Below are positions 1-7,373 of a stretch of DNA of 64,000 bases, piece by piece. Source of the DNA: Streptomyces alfalfae (GTDB taxonomy: Bacteria; Actinomycetota; Actinomycetes; Streptomycetales; Streptomycetaceae). Both the position numbers and the translations under genes were made by a program. Numbering within the stretch: position 1 is the stretch's first letter; every line of letters starts with the position of its first letter. Location: NCBI RefSeq assembly GCF_004127445.1, contig NZ_QEXM01000051.1:62001-126000 (forward strand). Reading direction: 5' to 3'. The notes under the pieces are model-generated. The model saw only the letters and a program-made list of their open reading frames with translations, had not been told where the DNA came from and made no database searches.

Positions 1-62
1 ACGGGCAGGACACACCCCACAGACACTCCGAACGGCACCCCCCGGGGTGAGGGCGGGATAAG

Positions 63-83
63 CGACCGACATAATGTCGGTCG
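63..83. promoter_or_regulatory. Perfect palindrome over the ctaE start codon
   Basis: Ten bases (cgaccgacat) are repeated exactly in reverse complement (atgtcggtcg) around one central A at position 73. The right arm begins with the ATG of ctaE. The element could be a protein operator or, in RNA, a hairpin that hides the start codon. No clear Shine-Dalgarno sequence is seen just upstream. The function is inferred only from the symmetry and the position. Confidence 0.5.
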
Positions 84-694
84 TGGCGACAGCAACGACA
101 GTAGATACCGGGCACGCGCACCCGCCGGTCAATCGACCGAACCTCACCAGCGTCGGAACCATCATCTGGCTGAGTTCCGAGCTGATGTTCTTCGCGGCCC
201 TCTTCGCGATGTACTTCACCCTGCGATCGGTGACAGGTCCTGATCACTGGAAGGAAATGGCCTCGGCCCTTAACTTCCCGTTCTCGGCGACGAACACCAC
301 CATCCTGGTGCTCTCCTCCCTCACGTGTCAGCTAGGCGTGTTCGCCGCTGAGCGTGGCGATGTGAAGAAGCTCAGGATGTGGTTCATCGTCACCTTCATC
401 ATGGGTGCGATCTTCATCGGCGGTCAGGTGTACGAGTACACCGAGCTGGTCAAGCACGAGGGCCTCTCGCTCTCGTCCGACCCGTACGGCTCGGTCTTCT
501 ACCTGACCACCGGCTTCCACGGACTGCACGTGACAGGCGGCCTGATCGCCTTCCTGCTGGTCCTGGGCCGCACGTACGCGGCCAGGAGGTTCACCCATGA
601 ACAGGCGACCGCAGCCATCGTCGTGTCCTATTACTGGCACTTCGTCGATGTGGTCTGGATCGGCCTCTTCGCCACGATCTACATGATCAAGTAA
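74..694 (+). CDS. ctaE: Cytochrome c oxidase subunit III
   Basis: Subunit III of the aa3-type cytochrome c oxidase, an inner-membrane protein of the terminal oxidase. At 206 residues it has the short actinobacterial form. Hydrophobic segments lie near residues 28-48, 72-91, 104-120, 144-164 and 183-204, fitting about five helices. The FHGLHVTGG motif near residue 150 and the final SYYWHFVDVVW segment are characteristic of the family. It heads a block followed by the three bc1 genes, which in actinobacteria form a III-IV supercomplex with this oxidase. Subunits I, II and IV are not in this window. The ATG at 74 lies inside a perfect palindrome. Confidence 0.95.
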   Translation: MSVVATATTVDTGHAHPPVNRPNLTSVGTIIWLSSELMFFAALFAMYFTLRSVTGPDHWKEMASALNFPFSATNTTILVLSSLTCQLGVFAAERGDVKKLRMWFIVTFIMGAIFIGGQVYEYTELVKHEGLSLSSDPYGSVFYLTTGFHGLHVTGGLIAFLLVLGRTYAARRFTHEQATAAIVVSYYWHFVDVVWIGLFATIYMIK

Positions 695-769
695 TCGGCG
701 GGGGTCGCTCACGCGACGTACCGACACTTTCCAGCATCGACGCAGAAGATCCTGACACCGGGGTAATCC

Positions 770-1579
770 GTGAAAAAGCTCTCCGCACGACGACGCCATC
801 CGCTGGCGGCGGTCGTCGTCCTACTCCTCGCGCTGGCGGCCACCGGGGGGCTGTACGCCGCGTTCGCGCCGGCGGACAAGGCGCAGGCCGACGACACCGC
901 CCAGTCCCTCGCCATCGACGAGGGCAAGAAGCTCTACGCCGTGGGCTGCTCCAGCTGCCACGGAACCGGCGGTCAGGGCTCCTCCGACGGTCCGAGCCTG
1001 GTCGGCGTGGGCGCCGCGGCGGTCGACTTCCAGGTCGGCACCGGGCGTATGCCGCTCCAGCAGCAGGGCGCCCAGGCGCCCAAGAAGAAGGTCATCTACA
1101 ACCAGGCCCAGATCGACCAGCTCGCGGCGTACATCTCGTCGCTCGGCGCCGGTCCCTCGGTCCCGACCGAGAAGCAGTACAGCCCGGACGGGGCGGACAT
1201 CGCCAAGGGTGGCGAGCTGTTCCGCACCAACTGCGCCCAGTGCCACAACTTCACCGGTAAGGGTGGCGCGCTCACACACGGCAAGTACGCGCCGTCGCTC
1301 GAGGATGTCTCCCCGAAGCACATCTACGAGGCCATGCAGACCGGCCCGCAGAACATGCCGTCCTTCCCCGACACGACCATGCCGGAGAAGGAGAAGAAGG
1401 ACATCATCGCGTACCTCGACGCGGTCAACGGCGAGAAGACCGAGAGCCCTGGCGGTCTTGAGCTCGGTGGTCTGGGTCCGGTCAGTGAAGGCCTCTTCGG
1501 CTGGATCTTCGGTCTCGGCTCGCTGATCGCGGTCGCCGTGTGGGTCGCCGCTCGGACCGCAAAGGCCAAGAAGTCATGA
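770..1579 (+). CDS. qcrC: Di-heme cytochrome c subunit of the bc1 complex
   Basis: This 269-residue subunit carries electrons from the Rieske centre to the oxidase. It starts with GTG at 770. A membrane anchor (about residues 12-32) is followed by two c-type heme motifs, CSSCH at 60-64 and CAQCH at 155-159. A second membrane helix is at about 239-262. Two fused cytochrome c domains replace a separate soluble cytochrome c, as is usual in actinobacteria. The stop codon overlaps the qcrA start as ATGA, so the two are probably translationally coupled. Part of the ctaE-qcrCAB unit. Confidence 0.96.
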   Translation: MKKLSARRRHPLAAVVVLLLALAATGGLYAAFAPADKAQADDTAQSLAIDEGKKLYAVGCSSCHGTGGQGSSDGPSLVGVGAAAVDFQVGTGRMPLQQQGAQAPKKKVIYNQAQIDQLAAYISSLGAGPSVPTEKQYSPDGADIAKGGELFRTNCAQCHNFTGKGGALTHGKYAPSLEDVSPKHIYEAMQTGPQNMPSFPDTTMPEKEKKDIIAYLDAVNGEKTESPGGLELGGLGPVSEGLFGWIFGLGSLIAVAVWVAARTAKAKKS

Positions 1580-2634
1580 GTAGCCAAGAGATTCCAGAAG
1601 AGAAGAACCTGCCGACCGAGCAGGAGACCGAGCACGGCTCGGTAGCGGTCGCGGACGAGAACCCGTTCGCCGACCCGGGCCTTCCGCCGCACGAGCACCG
1701 CATCCAGGACATCGACGAGCGGGCCGCGAAGCGCTCCGAGCGTGCGATCGCGTTCATGTTCACGCTGTCCATGCTGGCCACCGTCGGCTTCATCGCCTCG
1801 TTCGTGGCCATCCCGGCGGACAAGAGCATCTACGTCTGGCCGATCGGGCACATCAGCGGTCTCAACTTCGCCCTGGGCCTGACCCTGGGTGTGGCGCTGT
1901 TCTGCATCGGCGCGGGCGCGGTCCACTGGGCCCGCACCCTGATGTCCGACGTGGAGGTCGCCGACGACCGGCACCCCATCGAGGCCGAGCCCGAGGTCAG
2001 GGCCAAGGTCATGGCCGACTTCAGGGCCGGTGCCCAGGAGTCGCAGTTCGGACGGCGCAAGCTGATCCGCAACACGATGTTCGGCGCCCTGGCCCTGGTC
2101 CCGCTCTCCGGTGTCGTCCTCCTGCGCGACCTCGGTCCGCTGCCCGAGGACAAGCTCCGGCACACCAAGTGGGCCAAGGGCAAGAAGCTCGTCAACATGA
2201 ACACGCACGAGCCGCTGCGTCCCTCGGACGTGCAGGTCGGGTCGCTGACGTTCGCCATGCCCGACGGCATGTCGGAGCACGACCACGACTTCCAGGTCCA
2301 GATCGCCAAGGCCGCCCTGATGATCGTCCGGATCCAGCCGGAGAACATCAAGGACAAGCGCGAGCTGGAGTGGTCGCACGAGGGCATCGTCGCGTACTCC
2401 AAGATCTGCACCCACGTGGGCTGCCCGATCTCCCTGTACGAGCAGCAGACGCACCACGTCCTCTGCCCGTGCCACCAGTCCACCTTCGACCTCTCCGACG
2501 GTGCCCGAGTCATCTTCGGCCCGGCCGGTCACGCTCTGCCGCAGCTGCGCATCGGTGTGAACGAGGAGGGCTACCTCGAAGCGCTCGGCGACTTCGAAGA
2601 GCCCGTCGGTCCTGCCTTCTGGGAGCGCGGATGA
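1576..2634 (+). CDS. qcrA: Rieske iron-sulfur subunit of the bc1 complex
   Basis: The 352-residue Rieske 2Fe-2S protein oxidises quinol at the outer face of the membrane. The cluster ligands are visible as CTHVGC (C278, H280) and CPCHQS (C297, H300). Three hydrophobic helices (about 58-78, 93-115 and 170-190) precede the cluster domain. This three-helix form is typical of actinobacteria, where most other Rieske proteins have one helix. I chose the ATG at 1576, which overlaps the qcrC stop. A further in-frame start at 1540 would lie inside qcrC and lacks support. Confidence 0.96.
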   Translation: MSSQEIPEEKNLPTEQETEHGSVAVADENPFADPGLPPHEHRIQDIDERAAKRSERAIAFMFTLSMLATVGFIASFVAIPADKSIYVWPIGHISGLNFALGLTLGVALFCIGAGAVHWARTLMSDVEVADDRHPIEAEPEVRAKVMADFRAGAQESQFGRRKLIRNTMFGALALVPLSGVVLLRDLGPLPEDKLRHTKWAKGKKLVNMNTHEPLRPSDVQVGSLTFAMPDGMSEHDHDFQVQIAKAALMIVRIQPENIKDKRELEWSHEGIVAYSKICTHVGCPISLYEQQTHHVLCPCHQSTFDLSDGARVIFGPAGHALPQLRIGVNEEGYLEALGDFEEPVGPAFWERG

Positions 2635-4283
2635 GCACCAACCCCACCAACGACGCGCACGGCGCGAGCAACTCCGGCAAGAAGGCACCCGCCGGCGAGC
2701 GGGTGGCCGACTGGGCCGACGGCCGTCTGGGGATCTACTCCCTGGCCAAGGCCAACATGCGCAAGATCTTTCCGGACCACTGGTCCTTCATGCTCGGCGA
2801 GATCTGCATGTACAGCTTCATCATCATCATCCTCACGGGTGTGTACCTGACGCTGTTCTTCCACCCGTCGATGAACGAGGTGGAGTACACCGGCAGCTAC
2901 GTCCCGCTGCAGGGACAGCTGATGTCCGAGGCGTTCAACTCGACCATGCACATCTCCTTCGATGTGCGCGGTGGTCTGCTGATCCGGCAGATCCACCACT
3001 GGGCGGCGCTGATCTTCCTCGCCGGCATGTTCGTGCACATGATGCGCGTGTTCTTCACGGGCGCCTTCCGCAAGCCGCGTGAGGTCAACTGGCTGTTCGG
3101 CTTCCTGCTGTTCGTCCTCGGCATGTTCACCGGCTTCACCGGTTACTCGCTCCCGGACGACCTGCTCTCCGGCACCGGTGTCCGCTTCATGCAGGGCGCG
3201 ATCCTGTCCGTCCCGGTCGTCGGCACGTACTTGTCGATGTTCCTGTTCGGCGGGGAGTTCCCCGGCGGCGACTTCGTGGCGCGCTTCTACTCGGTGCACA
3301 TCCTGCTGCTGCCGGGCATCATGCTGGGCCTGATGGTGGCGCACCTGATCCTGGTCTTCTACCACAAGCACACGCAGTTCGCGGGCCCCGGCAAGAGCAA
3401 CAAGAACGTCGTCGGCATGCCGCTGCTGCCCGTGTACATGGCGAAGGCCGGAGGCTTCTTCTTCCTGGTCTTCGGCGTCATCGCGGTCATCTCGGCGATC
3501 GCCTCGATCAACCCGATCTGGGCCATCGGCCCGTACCGCCCGGACCAGGTGTCCACCGGTGCGCAGCCCGACTGGTACATGGGCTTCTCCGAGGGTCTGA
3601 TCCGTGTCATGCCGGGCTGGGAGATCAACCTCTGGGGCCACACGCTCGTCCTGGGCGTGTTCATCCCGCTGATGATCGTCTTCCCGCTGATCCTGGTCGT
3701 CATCGCGGTCTACCCGTTCATCGAGGCCTGGGTCACCGGTGACAAGCGCGAGCACCACATCCTGGACCGTCCGCGCAACGCCCCGACGCGCACCGCGTTC
3801 GGTGTCGCCTGGATCACCTGGTACCTGATCTGCCTGATCGGTGGTGGAAACGACCTCTGGGCCACGCACTTCCACCTGTCGATCAACGCGATCACCTGGT
3901 TCGTGCGCATCGCCTTCTTCGTCGGCCCGGTCATCGCGTTCATCGTCACCAAGCGGATCTGCCTGGGTCTGCAGCGGCGCGACAGGGACAAGGTGCTGCA
4001 CGGCCGCGAGTCGGGCATCATCAAGCGCCTGCCGCACGGTGAGTTCATCGAGATCCACGAGCCGCTCGGCAAGGACCAGCTGCACACCCTCACGGCGCAC
4101 GAGCAGTACAAGCCGGTCGAGATCGGCCCGACGGTCGACGAGAACGGTGTCGAGCGCAAGGTGACCGGTTCGCAGAAGCTGAGGGCCAAGCTCTCCAAGG
4201 GCTACTACGGGGAGGACAGCCAGATCCCCAAGCCCACCGCCGAGGAGTACAAGGAGATCACGAGCGGCCACGGCCACCACTGA
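2631..4283 (+). CDS. qcrB: Cytochrome b subunit of the bc1 complex
   Basis: Membrane cytochrome b of the menaquinol:cytochrome c reductase, 550 residues, starting at an ATG that overlaps the qcrA stop by four bases. Heme-ligand histidines can be seen in the IHHWAAL...FVHMM helix and in the VHILLLPGIMLGLMVAH helix. The quinol-oxidation-site motif PDWYMG is the actinobacterial version of PEWY. A long hydrophilic C-terminal tail of about 150 residues is also typical of actinobacterial QcrB. It is the last gene of the respiratory operon and is followed by a strong terminator hairpin. Confidence 0.97.
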   Translation: MSTNPTNDAHGASNSGKKAPAGERVADWADGRLGIYSLAKANMRKIFPDHWSFMLGEICMYSFIIIILTGVYLTLFFHPSMNEVEYTGSYVPLQGQLMSEAFNSTMHISFDVRGGLLIRQIHHWAALIFLAGMFVHMMRVFFTGAFRKPREVNWLFGFLLFVLGMFTGFTGYSLPDDLLSGTGVRFMQGAILSVPVVGTYLSMFLFGGEFPGGDFVARFYSVHILLLPGIMLGLMVAHLILVFYHKHTQFAGPGKSNKNVVGMPLLPVYMAKAGGFFFLVFGVIAVISAIASINPIWAIGPYRPDQVSTGAQPDWYMGFSEGLIRVMPGWEINLWGHTLVLGVFIPLMIVFPLILVVIAVYPFIEAWVTGDKREHHILDRPRNAPTRTAFGVAWITWYLICLIGGGNDLWATHFHLSINAITWFVRIAFFVGPVIAFIVTKRICLGLQRRDRDKVLHGRESGIIKRLPHGEFIEIHEPLGKDQLHTLTAHEQYKPVEIGPTVDENGVERKVTGSQKLRAKLSKGYYGEDSQIPKPTAEEYKEITSGHGHH

Positions 4284-4326
4284 TCGACCGAAGCTCCACG
4301 AGCTGTAGACCACAAGGGTCGCCACG

Positions 4327-4365
4327 GCAAGAGCCCCGTCCATTGCATGGACGGGGCTCTTTGCC
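4327..4365 (+). terminator. Terminator after qcrB
   Basis: The arms gagccccgtccat and atggacggggctc pair perfectly around a three-base loop, extended by AA/TT at the base. A short T run follows. The hairpin lies 43 bases after the qcrB stop and closes the respiratory operon. Confidence 0.85.
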
Positions 4366-4446
4366 GTCCCCGGGGCTGGATAGGGTGGTCCCACCCCCGG
4401 TGTGACGGGGCGACTACTTCCCTCGGACTGAAACCCAGGAGCGGCT

Positions 4447-5511
4447 ATGAGCGCTGTGACCCCCGCAGGAGGCACCACCGCGGCGGACCGTTCCTGGCCC
4501 GACGTGCTGAACGGACTGCTCGACGGGCGCGACCAGAGCGCCGACGACACGGCCTGGGCCATGGACCGCATCATGCGCGGCGAGGCCACCGACGCGCAGA
4601 TCGCGGGCTTCGTCGTGGCGCTGCGGGCCAAGGGCGAGACGGTGGACGAGATCTCCGGTCTCGTGCGCGCCATGTACGAGCACGCCAACGTGATCGAGGT
4701 GCCGGGCGAGACGGTCGACATCGTCGGCACGGGCGGCGACGGCGCCAAGACGGTGAACATCTCCACGATGTCGGCGATCGTGATCGCCGGCACCGGCGCG
4801 AAGGTCGTCAAGCACGGCAACCGCGCCGCGTCCTCGGCCAGCGGCGCCTCCGACGTCCTGGAGAAGCTGGGCGTCAACCTCCAGCTCACCCCCGATCGAG
4901 TCGTCGAGGTCGCGGAGGAGGCGGGCATCACCTTCTGCTTCGCGGTGAAGTTCCACCCGGCGCTGCGGCACGCCGGCGCCGCGCGCAGCCAGCTCGGCAT
5001 CAGGACCGTCTTCAACCTCCTCGGCCCGCTCACCAACCCGGCCAGGGTGCGCGCCCAGGCGGTCGGCGTCGCCGACGCGCGGATGGCGCCCGTGGTCGCC
5101 GGCGTCTTCGCCGAGCGCGGGAACTCCTCGCTCGTCTTCCGGGGCGACGACGGCCTGGACGAGCTGACGACGACGTCCACCTCCCGCGTCTGGGTGGTGC
5201 GCGACGGAGCGGTCCGCGAGGAGGCCTTCGACCCGCGTGACGTCGGCGTCGACCTGGTGCCCGTGGAGGCGCTGCGCGGCGCCGACGCCTCGTACAACGC
5301 GGAGGTCGCCCGGCGGCTGCTCGACGGCGAGAGCGGCCCGGTGCGCGACGCGGTGCTCCTCAACTCGGCGGCGGCCCTGGTGGCCCTCGCGCAGGGGGAG
5401 GGCAGCCTCGACGAGCAGATCCGCGCCGGGATGGCGAGGGCGGCCGAGTCGATCGACTCCGGGGCGGCGAAGCGGGCCCTGGAGCGGTGGGTGACCGCCA
5501 GCAACCGCTGA
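4447..5511 (+). CDS. trpD: Anthranilate phosphoribosyltransferase
   Basis: Joins anthranilate to phosphoribosyl pyrophosphate in the second step of the tryptophan branch, in the cytoplasm. The protein has 354 residues, the normal length. The glycine-rich PRPP loop GTGGDGAKTVNIST is near residue 97, followed by KHGNRAASSASG and the anthranilate-side NLLGPLTNP segment. It is a single gene, away from the fused anthranilate synthase at 35.7-37.6 kb. It has its own 163-base upstream region after the qcrB terminator and a hairpin downstream. Confidence 0.96.
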   Translation: MSAVTPAGGTTAADRSWPDVLNGLLDGRDQSADDTAWAMDRIMRGEATDAQIAGFVVALRAKGETVDEISGLVRAMYEHANVIEVPGETVDIVGTGGDGAKTVNISTMSAIVIAGTGAKVVKHGNRAASSASGASDVLEKLGVNLQLTPDRVVEVAEEAGITFCFAVKFHPALRHAGAARSQLGIRTVFNLLGPLTNPARVRAQAVGVADARMAPVVAGVFAERGNSSLVFRGDDGLDELTTTSTSRVWVVRDGAVREEAFDPRDVGVDLVPVEALRGADASYNAEVARRLLDGESGPVRDAVLLNSAAALVALAQGEGSLDEQIRAGMARAAESIDSGAAKRALERWVTASNR

Positions 5512-5534
5512 GCGGACCCGGCGGTGTGACGCGG

Positions 5535-5561
5535 GGCGCGGTCCGGATATTGGACCGCGCC
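5535..5561 (+). terminator. Hairpin after trpD
   Basis: The ten-base arms ggcgcggtcc and ggaccgcgcc pair perfectly around a seven-base loop, 23 bases after the trpD stop. There is no long T run, as is common for Streptomyces terminators. It separates trpD from the riboswitch leader that follows. Confidence 0.65.
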
Positions 5562-5596
5562 TTGCGCACGGAAGATCGTGTGGCAGGATGCTGCAC

Positions 5597-5717
5597 AGGT
5601 CATGAGTGACAGCGACTACGGCCCCGGCCCGCTGTCCGGCAACCCTCCGTCCGTGGCGGGGTGCCCCGGGTGAAGACCAGGCCGTACGCAGCAAGGCGTA
5701 TGGCAAGCGCGGACCCC
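5597..5717 (+). promoter_or_regulatory. SAM-IV-type riboswitch
   Basis: This leader carries the conserved blocks I know from the actinobacterial SAM-IV class. These are ggtCATGAGTGaCAGc at the 5-prime side, a CCGGCAACCCTCC core, GGCGGGGTGCCCCGGGTGA, and a closing gACC that pairs with the opening ggTC. After it come a hairpin (gccgtacg with cgtatggc, about 5681-5704) and GGCAAGCGCGGACC. A further stem (ggacccc at 5711 with ggggtcc at 5744) may be the expression platform. It precedes a PLP enzyme of the cysteine desulfurase family, consistent with sulfur metabolism control by S-adenosylmethionine. Confidence 0.85.
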
Positions 5718-5772
5718 TGGACATCGTCGGATGTCACAGCCCTGGGGTCCTGGTCCTCAAGGGAGCAGTCTC

Positions 5773-5793
5773 GTGAGCAAGCGAATGCGATAG
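5773..5793 (+). CDS. Possible six-codon leader ORF
   Basis: A GTG with GGGAG eight bases upstream opens a reading frame of six codons (M-S-K-R-M-R) ending in TAG. It lies between the riboswitch and the aminotransferase. It may be a leader peptide or chance. Support is only the ribosome-binding-like sequence and the position. Confidence 0.2.
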   Translation: MSKRMR

Positions 5794-5936
5794 GGCCTCG
5801 GGCCCCGTTCGCCGTACCCCCTCCGCCCGGCCCAGAGCGCCGCGCGTCGAGGCAACACCCGTACGCGGAACCGCTGTTCCGCCGCCGCACGGGATCTTAC
5901 GCAGCTGTTCCACCATGCCCGCAGGGAGACTTCGCC

Positions 5937-7373
5937 ATGTCCGCACGGACCGCCACCGCCCAGACCACCCCCGCCGACCCCTGCTGCGAGGCGCCGCTGC
6001 CGGTGCTCGGCGGCGACGTCACCGTGCCGCTCGTGACCGGCGGCGAGGTCACGTACGCCGCCCTCGACTACGCGGCGAGCGCCCCGGCGCTCCAGCGGGT
6101 CTGGGACGACGTGGCCGCGTACGCGCCCTACTACGGCAGCGTGCACCGCGGCGCCGGATACCTCTCGCAGCTCTCCACCGACCTCTTCGAGAACTCCCGG
6201 GCGACCGTCGCCGCGTTCCTCGACTGCCGCGAGGGCGACCAGGTCGTCTTCACCCGGTCCACCACCGACTCGCTGAACCTGCTCGCCGCCGCGCTGCCCG
6301 CCGGCTGCGAGGTCTTCGTCTTCGAGACCGAGCACCACGCCTCGCTGCTGCCGTGGCGGGACGCCCGGGTCACCTACCTCGACGCGCCGCGCACGCCCGA
6401 CGAGGCCGTGCGGACCCTGGAGCGCGCCCTCGCCGACCGCGACCCTTCCCCGAGCTCTCGGCTTCGTTCGAGCGGGGGAGGCCCCAACGGGCCCGCCCTG
6501 GTCTGCGTGACCGGCGCCTCCAACGTCACCGGTGAGCTGTGGCCGGTGCGGGAGCTGGCCGCCGTCGCCCACGCGCACGGCGCCCGCATCGTCCTGGATG
6601 CCGCGCAGCTCGCCCCCCACCACCCCGTCTCCGTACGGGAGCTGGACGCCGACTGGGTCGCGTTCTCCGGGCACAAACTGTACGCGCCCTTCGGTTCCGG
6701 CGTGCTCGCGGGCCGCTCCGACTGGCTGCGGGAGGCCGAGCCCTACCTCGCGGGCGGCGGCGCCTCGCGGAAGGTGACGCGGCGCCCCAGGGAAGCGGGC
6801 GGCGGCGTGGACGTGGAGTGGCACGACACCGCCGCCCGCCACGAGGCCGGTTCGCCCAACGTCATCGGCGTCTACGCCATCGCCTCCGCCTGCAAGGCGC
6901 TCACCGAGGCGGGCTTCGAGTCGCTGGTGGCCAGGGAGCGGCGCCTGATCGCCGCGGTGCGCGAAGGGCTCGCCGAGGTGCCCGCCGTGCGGGTGCTCTC
7001 CCTCTTCGGCGACGACGCGCCGCGCGTGGGCGTCATCTCCTTCGTCGTGGACGGCTGGAACAGCTCGCACTTCGCCGCGGCGCTCTCCGCCGAGTACGGC
7101 ATCGGCGTACGGGACGGCCTGTTCTGCGCCCACCCGCTGGTGCGCACCCTGCTCGGCAGCGACGCCGACGAGCCCGGCGAGTGCGGCGCCCCCGAGGCCG
7201 CGCCCGGCGAGAAGTCGCTGAACGCGATCCGCGTCAGCTTCGGCGCCGGCACCCCCGACGAGCACGTCGAGCGTTTCGTACGGGCCGTCAAGGAGCTGGT
7301 GGCGGACGGCGCCCGGTGGAACTACCGCACCGAGGACGGCCGCTGCGTGCCGGACACCGGCGTCGCCGCCTGA
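5937..7373 (+). CDS. Class V aminotransferase, cysteine-desulfurase-like
   Basis: A 478-residue PLP enzyme of the NifS/SufS/CsdA fold. The Schiff-base lysine is K247 in SGHKLY, the PLP-contacting aspartate lies in DAAQLAPH, and a cysteine (C397 in GLFCAHPL) sits where group II desulfurases keep their persulfide cysteine. Cysteine desulfuration is therefore likely but not proven. The ATG at 5937 is preceded by AGGGAGAC, and further upstream starts would run through the riboswitch. The SAM-IV riboswitch upstream ties it to sulfur metabolism. Residues about 169-186 are encoded by a palindromic intergenic-type repeat inserted in frame. Its 3-prime end overlaps the convergent glycerate kinase gene by 52 bases. 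Confidence 0.85.
   Translation: MSARTATAQTTPADPCCEAPLPVLGGDVTVPLVTGGEVTYAALDYAASAPALQRVWDDVAAYAPYYGSVHRGAGYLSQLSTDLFENSRATVAAFLDCREGDQVVFTRSTTDSLNLLAAALPAGCEVFVFETEHHASLLPWRDARVTYLDAPRTPDEAVRTLERALADRDPSPSSRLRSSGGGPNGPALVCVTGASNVTGELWPVRELAAVAHAHGARIVLDAAQLAPHHPVSVRELDADWVAFSGHKLYAPFGSGVLAGRSDWLREAEPYLAGGGASRKVTRRPREAGGGVDVEWHDTAARHEAGSPNVIGVYAIASACKALTEAGFESLVARERRLIAAVREGLAEVPAVRVLSLFGDDAPRVGVISFVVDGWNSSHFAAALSAEYGIGVRDGLFCAHPLVRTLLGSDADEPGECGAPEAAPGEKSLNAIRVSFGAGTPDEHVERFVRAVKELVADGARWNYRTEDGRCVPDTGVAA
6443..6492 (+). repeat. Palindromic Streptomyces-type repeat inside a gene
   Basis: The segment reads cccttccccgagctctcgg, then cttcgttcgagcgggggagg, then cccc. Its ends pair (tcccc with gggga, gctc with gagc) around a loop. 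I recall closely similar elements as common intergenic repeats in Streptomyces genomes. Here it lies inside the class V aminotransferase and keeps the frame, adding roughly 17 Ser/Arg/Gly/Pro-rich residues just before the conserved CVTGASNVTGE strand. Confidence 0.6.

Noticed and set aside
2571..5603. A minus-strand open frame of about 1,000 codons antisense to qcrB and trpD
   Set aside because: The qcrB and trpD proteins are unmistakable, and the antisense product has low complexity. It is a codon-bias shadow.
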